DNA of 64,000 nucleotides from JAMZMI01 sp039944535 (lineage in GTDB: Bacteria; Bacteroidota; Bacteroidia; Cytophagales; Cyclobacteriaceae). This document shows, piece after piece, positions 1 to 9,000 of this stretch. Position 1 is the stretch's first letter; each line of letters begins with the position of its first letter. The position numbers were made by a program, and so were the translations under genes. The notes beneath the pieces were generated by a model. The model did not search any database, had not been told where the DNA came from, and saw only the letters and a list, made by a program, of their open reading frames with translations. The DNA is taken from NCBI GenBank assembly GCA_039944535.1, contig JBDUYP010000001.1, positions 620,001-684,000 on the forward strand, given 5' to 3'.

Positions 1-144
1 GTCCTCTTCCCAGTCGTGTAGTGAAGATGTGCCAAAGATTGTAACCTGAGAATCTGATTTTTTTACTGTAAGTGTCCCGTTCACCTTGGCGGTGAGTGGT
101 AGCACCATCATAAAAATCAGGGTGTATCTGACTAATGTTTTCAT
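1..144 (-). CDS. YceI-like periplasmic protein, N-terminal part only
   Basis: Reading leftwards from an ATG at 144 gives 48 codons without a stop, cut by the window edge. Residues 1-20 look like a signal peptide (MKTLVRY, then a hydrophobic run ending LTAK). After it comes a beta-strand-like stretch and the motif GTSSLHDWE, which resembles the start of YceI-fold (lipocalin-like, polyprenyl-binding) proteins of Bacteroidota. The function is inferred from this short motif alone. The gene is divergent from fabF across a 250-base spacer in which I see no strong promoter match. Confidence 0.6.
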   Translation of the reverse strand, partial: MKTLVRYTLIFMMVLPLTAKVNGTLTVKKSDSQVTIFGTSSLHDWEED

Positions 145-394
145 TGGTTTGACTATTGGTTTCGTGATACAAGATTAGAGCGGCCTACTGATGAAAATCA
201 TGATTAAGGAAGTGTTCGCTTATGATTTGGGTGATGAGAGGAGCTGACCGGAGTTATGACTTGACATGACGGAAGTCAGCTTCCTGACGAGTTGGGTAGA
301 GTAATTGGTCTTTCTGTTTCGTTTTGAGCGGTTCCGGTGCTAGTTTAGCGGATAGAAAATGATGATAAACGGATGACATCCGTCAGATAACAGT

Positions 395-1642
395 ATGAAA
401 GAGAGAAGAGTAGTTGTGACTGGAATGGGGGCACTTGCTCCTATTGGAAATAATTTAGCTGACTTTTGGCAGTCTTTGATAGCCGGAACTTCCGGGGCTG
501 CACCTATCACTTATTTTGATACCACCAACCATAAAACCAAGTTCGCTTGTGAGCTTAAGGGTTTTGACCCAAAGGATCACCTGGACAGAAAAGAGCTTAG
601 AACCAATGATCCTTATGTGCAATATGCGTTGGTTGCGGTAGATGAGGCCTTGAAGGATGCCGGGGTTGAATTTGATAAGATAGACCCGTATAGGTCTGGG
701 GTGATATGGGGAACCGGCAATGGAGGCATTCAGTCTTTTCATAACGAAATAGCGGAGTATGCTACCGGGGACGGCACACCTAGATTCAATCCTTATTTTG
801 TTCCAAAGATTCTAGCCAACATGGCTTCCGGCATTATCTCTATCAAATACGGAATCAAAGGCATCACCTACACTCCGGTATCGGCATGTGCCACGTCTAA
901 TACCGCATTGATTGAGGCATTTTACCATATTCAGTGGGGCAAGGCAGACTTGATCGTTTCGGGCGGATCGGATGCCGTGATCAACGAATCGGGTATTGCG
1001 GGCTTCAATGCCAGCAAGGCACTTTCTACAAGAAATGATGATCCGGCCAGCGCTTCACGTCCATTTGACAAAAACCGCGATGGTTTTGTGATGGGAGAGG
1101 GGGCAGGTGCTCTGATACTCGAAGATCTGGACCATGCACTGGCTCGCGGAGCTAAAATTTACGCTGAGATAGTGGGCGGGGCTATGACTTCAGATGCGCA
1201 TCACCTGACGGCCACACATCCTGACGGAGAGGGCGCACAAAGAGGAATGAGACTCGCCCTTGAGGAGGCTGGTCTCACTCCGGCGGATGTTGATTATGTA
1301 AATATGCATGCTACTTCCACGCCTATGGGTGACATGAGTGAGCTGAAAGGGATCAAAGGCGTTTTCGGAGAGAGCTCTCCAAAAATCAGTGCTACCAAGT
1401 CTATGACTGGGCACTTACTGGGAGCTGCCGGGGCTATTGAGGCCATTGCCTCTATCATGGCGGTAAAAGATGGGGTGATTCCACCGACCATCAACACAAC
1501 AGAACTGGACGAGCAGGTGCCGGAAAGACTGGATATTGTTTTAGGCGAATCTCAAAAAACGGAGGTAAATGTAGCCATGAGCAATACGTTCGGTTTTGGA
1601 GGTCACAATGCGATCACGGTTTTCAAAAAGTACGAAGCTTAG
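395..1642 (+). CDS. fabF: 3-oxoacyl-ACP synthase II (FabF)
   Basis: A 415-residue condensing enzyme of type II fatty acid synthesis. It elongates acyl-ACP with malonyl-ACP in the cytoplasm. The thiolase-fold catalytic triad is visible: Cys165 in VSACATSN, His305 in MHATSTP and His340 in TGHLLGAAG, with the conserved Lys at about 335 in SATKSMTG. Length and residue spacing match the usual FabF. Bacteroidota often carry extra FabF-like copies and no acyl carrier protein gene is adjacent, so this may be a secondary copy or a KAS of a specialised pathway. The stop codon overlaps that of the convergent TonB receptor gene by four bases. Confidence 0.93.
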   Translation: MKERRVVVTGMGALAPIGNNLADFWQSLIAGTSGAAPITYFDTTNHKTKFACELKGFDPKDHLDRKELRTNDPYVQYALVAVDEALKDAGVEFDKIDPYRSGVIWGTGNGGIQSFHNEIAEYATGDGTPRFNPYFVPKILANMASGIISIKYGIKGITYTPVSACATSNTALIEAFYHIQWGKADLIVSGGSDAVINESGIAGFNASKALSTRNDDPASASRPFDKNRDGFVMGEGAGALILEDLDHALARGAKIYAEIVGGAMTSDAHHLTATHPDGEGAQRGMRLALEEAGLTPADVDYVNMHATSTPMGDMSELKGIKGVFGESSPKISATKSMTGHLLGAAGAIEAIASIMAVKDGVIPPTINTTELDEQVPERLDIVLGESQKTEVNVAMSNTFGFGGHNAITVFKKYEA

Positions 1643-3900
1643 TGGAAATTGTATTTTAGGCTGATACCGGCATAATAGTTTCTTGGTAGTCCGGGATAGT
1701 AATATCTTCCCGTTCCTGAGTTTATCTGCAGCATCGAAGCGTATTTGGTGTCGGTGATATTGTCGACACCTGCATTTGCGTCAATGGTAAATTTCCTAAT
1801 CGACTTACGGTACCCGATTTTGGAACGGAGTAATAAATAACTCTCCGAAAAGAGTATGTTGTCATCTGTGATCGGCATTTTTCCGGTGTATTGGGCATTG
1901 ATATTTCCATAAAATCCGGATTTGTTGAGGAGCTCAATGCCTGAGGAGATAGTGACTGGAGGTACGCCAGTCAGCTTGTTGCCTGAATAGTCATTGGCTT
2001 CATCTACGAAGTTTTTAAATCGAAAATGCATCAGGGAAGATTTTTGGAAGAAGACCAACTCGGCTCCTTCACTGATCTGAAGCAGATAGTCCAGGCTGAT
2101 GTCCAGGCCATAGTGATGGTTTTCTCCGGCATTTACGCCTATATATTCGTCGTGCTCGGTTCTGCGTCCCACCAGTAGGTTTTTGATATCCATAAAATAG
2201 CCGGCCACATCATAGGTTAAGCTGCCGATCTTTCCTCTGAGGCCTGCTTCATAATTCCACCCGGTTTCGGGCTGTATGTTTGGGTTGATCTGCCCGTCAG
2301 GGTAAAGTGTTTGTTCCAGGTTGGGAGGCGAAAAACCATGGCTAATGTTGCCGAAAAGGTGGAGGTCTTCATTGATGTGGTAAACGGAACCGAAACGAGG
2401 AGAAAGGATGGTTTGAAATCCGAACGAGCCTGATTTGTCATTCCCATCATCAGGGAAATGATCTTTCAGGTCGTAGTTAGTAGCATTCACATTGAGTCCC
2501 GCCACCAGCTTTAGTTTTTTAGTAGGCATAAAACGAACTTCAGAAAACCAGTTGGTGTAGGATCGGTTTTCTTTGAAGTCATCAAGCTTTTCGCCTTCCA
2601 CACTTCCATTGCTGGTTGGCGTGTGCAGGTTCTCAAATTCACCAAACTTCCTGCCATCATCAAACCATTCAAAACCAAGGTGTAGATCCCAGTTGTTCTG
2701 TTTATAGTTTACAACATGACGTGAGCTGAACCCTCCGATTTTTTCCTTCATGATGTTTACAAAAGGCCCTGGTGCTGCTTCGTAGGTATCCTTTATTTGT
2801 GCATTGATGCTGTGCGATAGAAGAACATTTTTGGCAGGTGAATACTGATAGCTCAAGCCCGCAAAAGTACGGGTGTAGTCTTCATAGCCCTGTGCTTCAC
2901 TCCAATTGGCCGCTGCGGATCCTGGGTTGTTCTGATAGTCTGATTGGTTGAGCGAGCTTGGGATTTCTGAAAAGAGGTCGGTAAATACCCCAATGAAAGA
3001 AATGAAATTGGATTCGTTGAAATAGTAACGCCCGGTCAGTGCTGTTTGCCATTTTTCATATTGGTTGTTGTCCCGGTAGCCATCGCTTTTCAGTTTGTTG
3101 TAGGTGAGATTTAGCGATAGGTTGTCGCTGCTGTGTTGTAGCCTTGTCAGCACTCTTGATGTGTTATATGAGCCTGCGCTCATCGCTGTTTCAATCGTTG
3201 TTGCGTTATATCCCGGCTGGGCACTTCTGAGCAGGATGGCGCCTCCCAGGCCTGCTCCGTAGAGGCTCGAATTTGGCCCTTTCACAATTTCTATTTGCTG
3301 AATCATGCTTTGATCAAAATCTTCCAGGGTGGAATTTCCACTCCCATCGGTTAGCGGAATCTGATCGTAGAAGGCCTTTATTTTATCCGTTGCAAAAGGA
3401 CTCCTTGAGCCAATCCCACGGATAGTGATCCTGTTGGTATTGAATGTTCCGGAGTGCATATACACCCCCGGAATCCGGTTCAGAGAATTTGCAATAGTGT
3501 AGGGTGCGTCTCTCTCAAGTTGGCGCGAATCTATAACTGCGATGCTGCTTACCACATTGTGGACTTTCTCAAACCCCTGCCCGGAAGACACAATTACCTC
3601 GCCCAGCTCCGTACTTTTTGGCGCTAAGCGAATGTAAAGTTTTCTGGATTGGTCTGTAGAAACAACGGCGCTTTCATACCCGAGGTGTGAGACGCTGAGC
3701 GACATGGTATCAGCATTTGCTTCAATTTGAAAATATCCGCTTTTGTCGGTAATTGTAGTGCCATTTGGACTAGATATCAGAACGCCTTCCAGCTTGACAT
3801 TGCTCACCTGATCCATGACATAGCCCTCTAAATGAGTTTGGGCACAAAGCATTGTCATTGACAAAACCGATAGGAGTATGAATGCAGATGTCTTGCGCAT
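1639..3900 (-). CDS. TonB-dependent outer membrane receptor
   Basis: A 753-residue receptor. Residues 1-20 form a signal peptide, about 22-95 a carboxypeptidase-regulatory-like beta domain, about 110-220 the plug (GVYMHSGTFNTNRITIRGIG, then IEIVKGPNSSLYGAGLGG), and the rest a 22-strand type barrel ending in an aromatic residue followed by His (KYNFH). It lacks the SusC-type signature and no SusD partner is nearby, so it belongs to the ordinary substrate-uptake class (siderophore, haem, vitamin or small glycan). I cannot name the ligand. It is a monocistronic minus-strand gene that ends by a 4-base convergent overlap with fabF. A good -7 promoter element lies 32 bases before the ATG. Confidence 0.9.
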   Translation of the reverse strand: MRKTSAFILLSVLSMTMLCAQTHLEGYVMDQVSNVKLEGVLISSPNGTTITDKSGYFQIEANADTMSLSVSHLGYESAVVSTDQSRKLYIRLAPKSTELGEVIVSSGQGFEKVHNVVSSIAVIDSRQLERDAPYTIANSLNRIPGVYMHSGTFNTNRITIRGIGSRSPFATDKIKAFYDQIPLTDGSGNSTLEDFDQSMIQQIEIVKGPNSSLYGAGLGGAILLRSAQPGYNATTIETAMSAGSYNTSRVLTRLQHSSDNLSLNLTYNKLKSDGYRDNNQYEKWQTALTGRYYFNESNFISFIGVFTDLFSEIPSSLNQSDYQNNPGSAAANWSEAQGYEDYTRTFAGLSYQYSPAKNVLLSHSINAQIKDTYEAAPGPFVNIMKEKIGGFSSRHVVNYKQNNWDLHLGFEWFDDGRKFGEFENLHTPTSNGSVEGEKLDDFKENRSYTNWFSEVRFMPTKKLKLVAGLNVNATNYDLKDHFPDDGNDKSGSFGFQTILSPRFGSVYHINEDLHLFGNISHGFSPPNLEQTLYPDGQINPNIQPETGWNYEAGLRGKIGSLTYDVAGYFMDIKNLLVGRRTEHDEYIGVNAGENHHYGLDISLDYLLQISEGAELVFFQKSSLMHFRFKNFVDEANDYSGNKLTGVPPVTISSGIELLNKSGFYGNINAQYTGKMPITDDNILFSESYLLLRSKIGYRKSIRKFTIDANAGVDNITDTKYASMLQINSGTGRYYYPGLPRNYYAGISLKYNFH

Positions 3901-3932
3901 TTGAACTGGAATATTAATCTGTTTGACCCAAC

Positions 3933-3940
3933 CAAAAGTA
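3933..3940 (-). promoter_or_regulatory. Bacteroidota -7 element for the TonB receptor gene
   Basis: On the minus strand this reads TACTTTTG, an exact match to TAnnTTTG, 32 bases upstream of the ATG. A TTG occurs further upstream but with shorter spacing (about 12) than the usual -33 box. Confidence 0.4.
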
Positions 3941-4027
3941 CTGATAGCGTGTCAATGGAGTTGAGTGGAGCACCACTTAATGTTTTAAAAATTGTATAAA
4001 TTAGATAAACACATAACCCGCCCAAAA

Positions 4028-4990
4028 ATGAAATTTATTTACACTTTATTGGCAGTAATCGCCGCTATCACGTTTTCGTGTGATCCCAATTCTGATGACA
4101 AGGTAGATCCGAATGGAGAATACAGTTTTTACATAACTGGAATCAATGAGTCTCTGACTTATACGTTTTCGCCTTCTAATGGACGTATAGCGCAGACTGT
4201 ACCCGAGGATGTGAAATCGCTCACCATTTTGATATTGGATGCTGAGGGGAGCTTGGTTTACAACCAGCATTACTATAATCACAATACGTACTATGATTAT
4301 GAGGATTCGCTGGATGCAACTGGTAATGATTACTACTACTATGAAAATACCATCCCTGACACGCTCTTTATACCTGGTTTGCCAGCAGGCGAATACACGG
4401 TGTTGGCCACCACGGCAGACTTTTACTACGACTATTATTACAATGGATTTGGGCCGGAGGGCGACCATAGATCATACCCTAAACTCCACAGTTACATCAG
4501 TAGTGAAGGACCCATCTATGTGGGAAAACAAGACATTCAGCTGACAGAGGACGAGATTGAGCTGCAAATGCCGATGGAAAATATCTCTACCAAAATCACT
4601 ATGAAAAAAATCAACGGCGGTGACGAGAACATGTGGATAGATCTTTCCATCAGTACAGTAGATGCTCATGATTACTCTTTTGAGAACGAGGAGTTGGTGC
4701 CGTCGGAGTATGGCGAGTCTTCTATTTATGCCTGGATAGATTATGGGGCTGAGAAAAGCACATATGCGCTACCGGCTACTATCGCTTCAATTTCATTGAA
4801 CTATTATGATTATCAGACGGGAGTTCAAATGAGTCATAAAGTGGACATAGACCCTAATCTTGAGATGAACATCGGAGATGCGATCACCTTTACTGTAGAT
4901 GTAGAGGCGCTGGCTTCAGGGGCTGGCACTGGTGTTTTTGATTGGGAAGATATCGACTGGAATGATTTGGGTGAGATCAACGTGCCGTAA
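4028..4990 (+). CDS. Tyr/Asp-rich surface lipoprotein, possibly fimbrillin-like
   Basis: The frame is open from 3992, but the ATG at 4028 is chosen because it gives a compact lipoprotein signal: MKFIYTLLAVIAAITFSC with the lipidated Cys at residue 18. The mature part (about 300 residues) is predicted beta-rich. It has a block dense in Tyr and Asp (YYNHNTYYDYEDS, then DYYYYEN and FYYDYYYNGF), followed by a segment of the form DTLFIPGLPAGEYTVLATT. This pattern resembles FimB/Mfa2-type fimbrial anchor or DUF-type Bacteroidota lipoproteins, but I recognise no definite family. It is monocistronic and followed by a strong terminator. Function unknown. Confidence 0.75.
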   Translation: MKFIYTLLAVIAAITFSCDPNSDDKVDPNGEYSFYITGINESLTYTFSPSNGRIAQTVPEDVKSLTILILDAEGSLVYNQHYYNHNTYYDYEDSLDATGNDYYYYENTIPDTLFIPGLPAGEYTVLATTADFYYDYYYNGFGPEGDHRSYPKLHSYISSEGPIYVGKQDIQLTEDEIELQMPMENISTKITMKKINGGDENMWIDLSISTVDAHDYSFENEELVPSEYGESSIYAWIDYGAEKSTYALPATIASISLNYYDYQTGVQMSHKVDIDPNLEMNIGDAITFTVDVEALASGAGTGVFDWEDIDWNDLGEINVP

Positions 4991-5017
4991 TCACAGTTAG
5001 GAATAAGATAATTTTAG

Positions 5018-5040
5018 AAGGGGCGAAAGCCCCTTTTTTT
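5018..5040 (+). terminator. Rho-independent terminator after the lipoprotein gene
   Basis: AAGGGGC, a GAAA tetraloop and GCCCCTT form a 7-bp stem, which runs into a T tract at 5034-5040. It lies 28 bases past the stop codon. Confidence 0.92.
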
Positions 5041-5294
5041 GTTAGGCAGGATGCAGAACAACTCCAAAAGGAGGTTAATCTGGCTGTCTATATCCTGGTA
5101 AAGAACGGCTTCTGTGTTCGACGAACAAACTATTTATAACGGCAATTTTCAAGGTTTATTTTGTTAACTTTCAGGGTTTAAATATTCATATTCCTTGAAT
5201 GTATTGAATTTTATTTGTTGACATGATGGGAACCTGAGTAATAAAGAAACGATCTGCATGGAAAAATGCAGGTTTGCCAACTTGATTTGACATT
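5041..5294 (+). other. Non-coding leader of the giant-adhesin block
   Basis: 254 AT-rich bases between the terminator and the KNH-like gene. It holds TTTATTTTG and TTTTATTTG stretches that approximate, but do not match, the TAnnTTTG -7 box. No convincing ORF or RNA gene was seen. Transcription of the large block presumably starts here. Confidence 0.35.
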
Positions 5295-6026
5295 ATGAAG
5301 CGCCACTTATTTACCGCCGTTTTTGTGCTGGGGATGTTTTTTGCCCATTCACAAGATCTTAGAATTATGAACCTGGATATCAATGATGATGGAAAGGTTT
5401 CTTTCACCGCACTGGTTCGATCGCATCATTCTTCGCGAGAAACCTACGAACTCAAAGTTTATACTTCTGCTGATAACTACGCCAAGCCGCTTGACTTAAA
5501 CCTCAAAACCCTGAAGGTGGATGCTCCTCTGGATGTGAACTTCGATGGGATGACCAAAATAGGAAATTTCAAAGGTTCAATCCAGTTCAAATTTGTGGCT
5601 GAGGCTACTGCTTTTCCTGTACAGGTCAAAATTGTCGGAGACAAATTCAAAAGAGGAAAGAAAATGACCGTAAGCTGGACAGATTATCATGAGTCTGGCT
5701 GGTACGACATAGAAATGTACCGTGGGGGCACGCTTTTCAAGTCTATGGTAAAAAACCACAGAGGAACGAGTTACAGTGTGGATTTACCCAAGAAAATGCC
5801 AAAAGGTGAATATGAAGTGCGTGTGACACCAACGAACGATCCTAACTTCTATTCTGAAGACCAGAGTGTTTCGGTAAAAGGAGGCAAAGGAGGCCTGGTG
5901 TTTGTGACACTGCTTGCTGCTGGAGGCGGTGGTGCCTATGTGTTCCTTGGTGGAGGCGGTGATGACCCGGGCGGAGACACTGATACCAACAGCTTGCCAG
6001 ATCCACCAACCCCAGGAGGTAGCTAA
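5295..6026 (+). CDS. Secreted KNH-like domain protein with Gly-rich membrane segment
   Basis: A 243-residue protein. Residues 1-20 are a signal peptide (cleavage after AHSQ). About 21-115 form a beta-rich domain I do not recognise. About 117-194 resemble the Kre9/KNH or Ser-Thr-rich GPI-anchored domain: a core VSWTDYHESGWYDIEMYRGG, then YSVDLPKKMPKGEYEVRVT and a NDPNFYSEDQSVSV end. Residues 200-219 are a Gly-rich hydrophobic segment that could span a membrane, and 220-243 a short Asp/Gly/Pro tail. The KNH assignment rests on pattern resemblance. Its stop shares one base with the first possible start of the giant gene (TAATG), so the two are probably co-translated and act together at the cell surface. 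Confidence 0.75.
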   Translation: MKRHLFTAVFVLGMFFAHSQDLRIMNLDINDDGKVSFTALVRSHHSSRETYELKVYTSADNYAKPLDLNLKTLKVDAPLDVNFDGMTKIGNFKGSIQFKFVAEATAFPVQVKIVGDKFKRGKKMTVSWTDYHESGWYDIEMYRGGTLFKSMVKNHRGTSYSVDLPKKMPKGEYEVRVTPTNDPNFYSEDQSVSVKGGKGGLVFVTLLAAGGGGAYVFLGGGGDDPGGDTDTNSLPDPPTPGGS

Positions 6027-9000
6027 TGCAGTTTTCCAATTCAACCAACAGTATCAATCAAAAAATTCATCGACTAATCAACCAACTTATGATTAGAAAT
6101 TATACAAAAAGTGCTTTCAGTAAAGGACAACAAAATCTGAAGGTTGCGCTTCTGGGACTTGCCTTTGGGTTCATGAGTGTCCCTGCCTTTACACAAATTC
6201 AGAGCAGCAATTTTACGCTATCGTCTTTTGCCTCAGGTACCAATCCCAACGCTGTGGCCATTGGTGATTTTGATTTGGATGGACTCAATGATATTGCCAT
6301 TGCCAACGCCAACTCTAATAATGTAGTGGTGTTTCAAAACGAAACAACTATCCCACCGTTATCATTGACTAGCGCTGCGACTCTTACAATGGCTACTCTG
6401 CCTCTAGATATTTCAGCGGCGGATATAAATTATGACGGGAAGTTGGATCTAGTTGTGGCAAATTGGAACTCAACCACTGTTACAGAAAGCACAGTTTCTG
6501 TGTTTCTCAATGAAAGTACCGGTTCGGGTTCATTTGTATTTTCAGCTGAGCACAGTTTCCTTTTGCCCAACACTCCGGTTAAAGTCAATTGCGCGGATTT
6601 TGATAATGATGGTAGAGTAGATGTAGCCGTTACAACGTGGACAACCAATTCTTTTTCATTGTTTAGAAATCTAAGCAATGGAACTGACGTGAGTTTTGAT
6701 AGCAGAGTAGATGTAGCCACTGGTTTTTCCGATGCTTATGGATTGGGGATTGCAGATTTGGACCTGGATGGAAAGCAAGACATTGTAATATCACATTCAG
6801 TAGGTAATAATATTGCGCTTTTTAGGAATAGCTCTACTGTAGGGAGTTTTGATTTTGGTAGTTCGGCCATAGCCTCTTATACCGTGAGCACAAATCCTAG
6901 AGGGATGGTTTTGGATGATTTTAATAATGACGGGTTTCCTGATGTAGCAGTGACCGTGTTGGATTTGGATCAGGTTAAAGTTTTCACCAATTTAAGCTCA
7001 GGAGCAGGAAGTTTTATTTTTGGAGATGTCACTTCTTACTCCACAGGTGATGGCCCTTCGTGGATCAATAGCGGTGATTTGGATGATGATGGGTTGGTTG
7101 AAGTAGTTACCTCAAACAATAGCGGGGATAATATTTCTATTTTTAAAAATACCACGTCAGGTGGGGTAATCTCTTTTGGTACACCTTTAAATGCGGCCAC
7201 TGGCAACACATCGCGTGGTGTTGAAGTCGATGACTTAACAGGAAATGGGATCAATGACATTGCTGTAGCTATATATGGAGACAATAGCTTTAGCGTTTTT
7301 GAAAACAGCTCGCCTGAGGTTAGTAGAGAACTGGCCTGGTATCCTCTAGACGGAGATGGTAATGATGGGTCCGGCAATGGAAATGATGGAGTTGTTTTTG
7401 AGGCTCTGTCCACCGTAGATAAGTCTGGTAATACTGCCTCAGCCTATAACTTTGATGGAATTGATGATGCTATTTCAGGCGATGCTTCCTTTTTTCCAAC
7501 AGGCTCTCATGCCCGTACTATCATGGCGTGGGTTAGGCTTGATGCCAGTAGTACCACACCAAATATGGCCATGGTATATGGAAGTCCCGGCCATGATGGG
7601 GGTGCTTTCGGTTTAGGTACCAATGGTGATGAGTCTACTAACTTTGCCTGGTTTTGGGGACACAATGGAGATATTACAGGAGGAACAGCATTAGATCTTG
7701 ATACATGGTATCACCTCGCAGTAACCTATGATGGAACTACTGCGGTTTTATATCTCAATGGAGAAGAAGATGGCTCGGCTACTTTGGATCTGAATACAAT
7801 GTCAGGAACAGATTTTGGTATAGGAGGCCATGCCCTAGGCGGTTGGTATATGCCTGGTTCTGTAGATGAAGTAAGGGTTTATAACCACGCACTGACTGCA
7901 GGTGCTATTTCGACTTTTTACGGAACAGAAGCAGAGCCGGGTCTTAAAGCCCATTACACATTCAGCGGTAATGCATTGGATGATTCGGGTTTTGGCAATG
8001 ACGGTGATGTAAACGGAGCTACTTTGACCACCGATCGCTTTGGAAATGCTAATAGTGCATACAGTTTCGATGGAATTGATGATTACATAACTATTCCAAG
8101 TTCTGATGACTTTAACAATTCATCCCTTACAATTTCGGCTTGGGTTAAAAGTGACTTTGGAGGAAGTTCAGGCTTCATTTTTGGTAAAGGAAATTCAACG
8201 GATCAACAATATGGTTTATATGAGGTTGGTACTGGAGAATACGTAATAGCAGGATGGCAATCCAATGGTGCAGATCATCTACGTTATGAAGGCGGTACTG
8301 TAGATACTGAGGGTTGGGTTCATTTGGTTGGTGTTATTGAAGAAAACTCGGGAGCCTATCTTTATCAAAATGGGGTTTTGGTAGGTTCAGATGAAGCTGC
8401 AAGTGGCACATGGGTTTCAAGTGGAGATGGGAATGTTCGTATTGGGGGCCACTTCAGGTCAGAGCTATCTGCCTTCTTTAAAGGAGCGATTGATGATATT
8501 AGAATCTATGATTACGCTCTTGATGCTTCTGAGATTTCCGCCCTAAGCGAAGAAGGAAGTAGTTTCGTTACCACATGGGAGGTGACCGCACCGGATTTAA
8601 CCATTGATATTCCAGCTACGGAGGGAGAAACTTACGATTTTACCATTGATTGGGGAGATGGAACCGTGGACACCAATCAAACTGGCGATGTTTCCCATAC
8701 TTATGCTTCATCTGGAATTAAAACTATTTCAATAACCGGCGATTTTCCTGCGTTTCATGATTACTCTAAGGATAAAATTAGAAGCGTAGAGCAATGGGGA
8801 AATATCGTTTGGGGGCAATACGGTTTTTCTTTTAGCCAGGTTACCAATGTCTTAGCTATCAACGCTACAGATGCTCCTGACCTGTCTCAGGTGACAGAAC
8901 TGTTTCTCGCGTTTAACGAAGTAAACTTTACTGGTGATAACCTCAAAAACTGGGATGTATCTAATGTGGAAACCATGTCTCATATGTTTAGGGGAGCCAC

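Noticed and set aside
4046..4468. 140-codon minus-strand frame within the lipoprotein gene
   Set aside because: It is the antisense shadow of the Tyr/Asp-rich segment, giving long Ile/Val runs with no start context.
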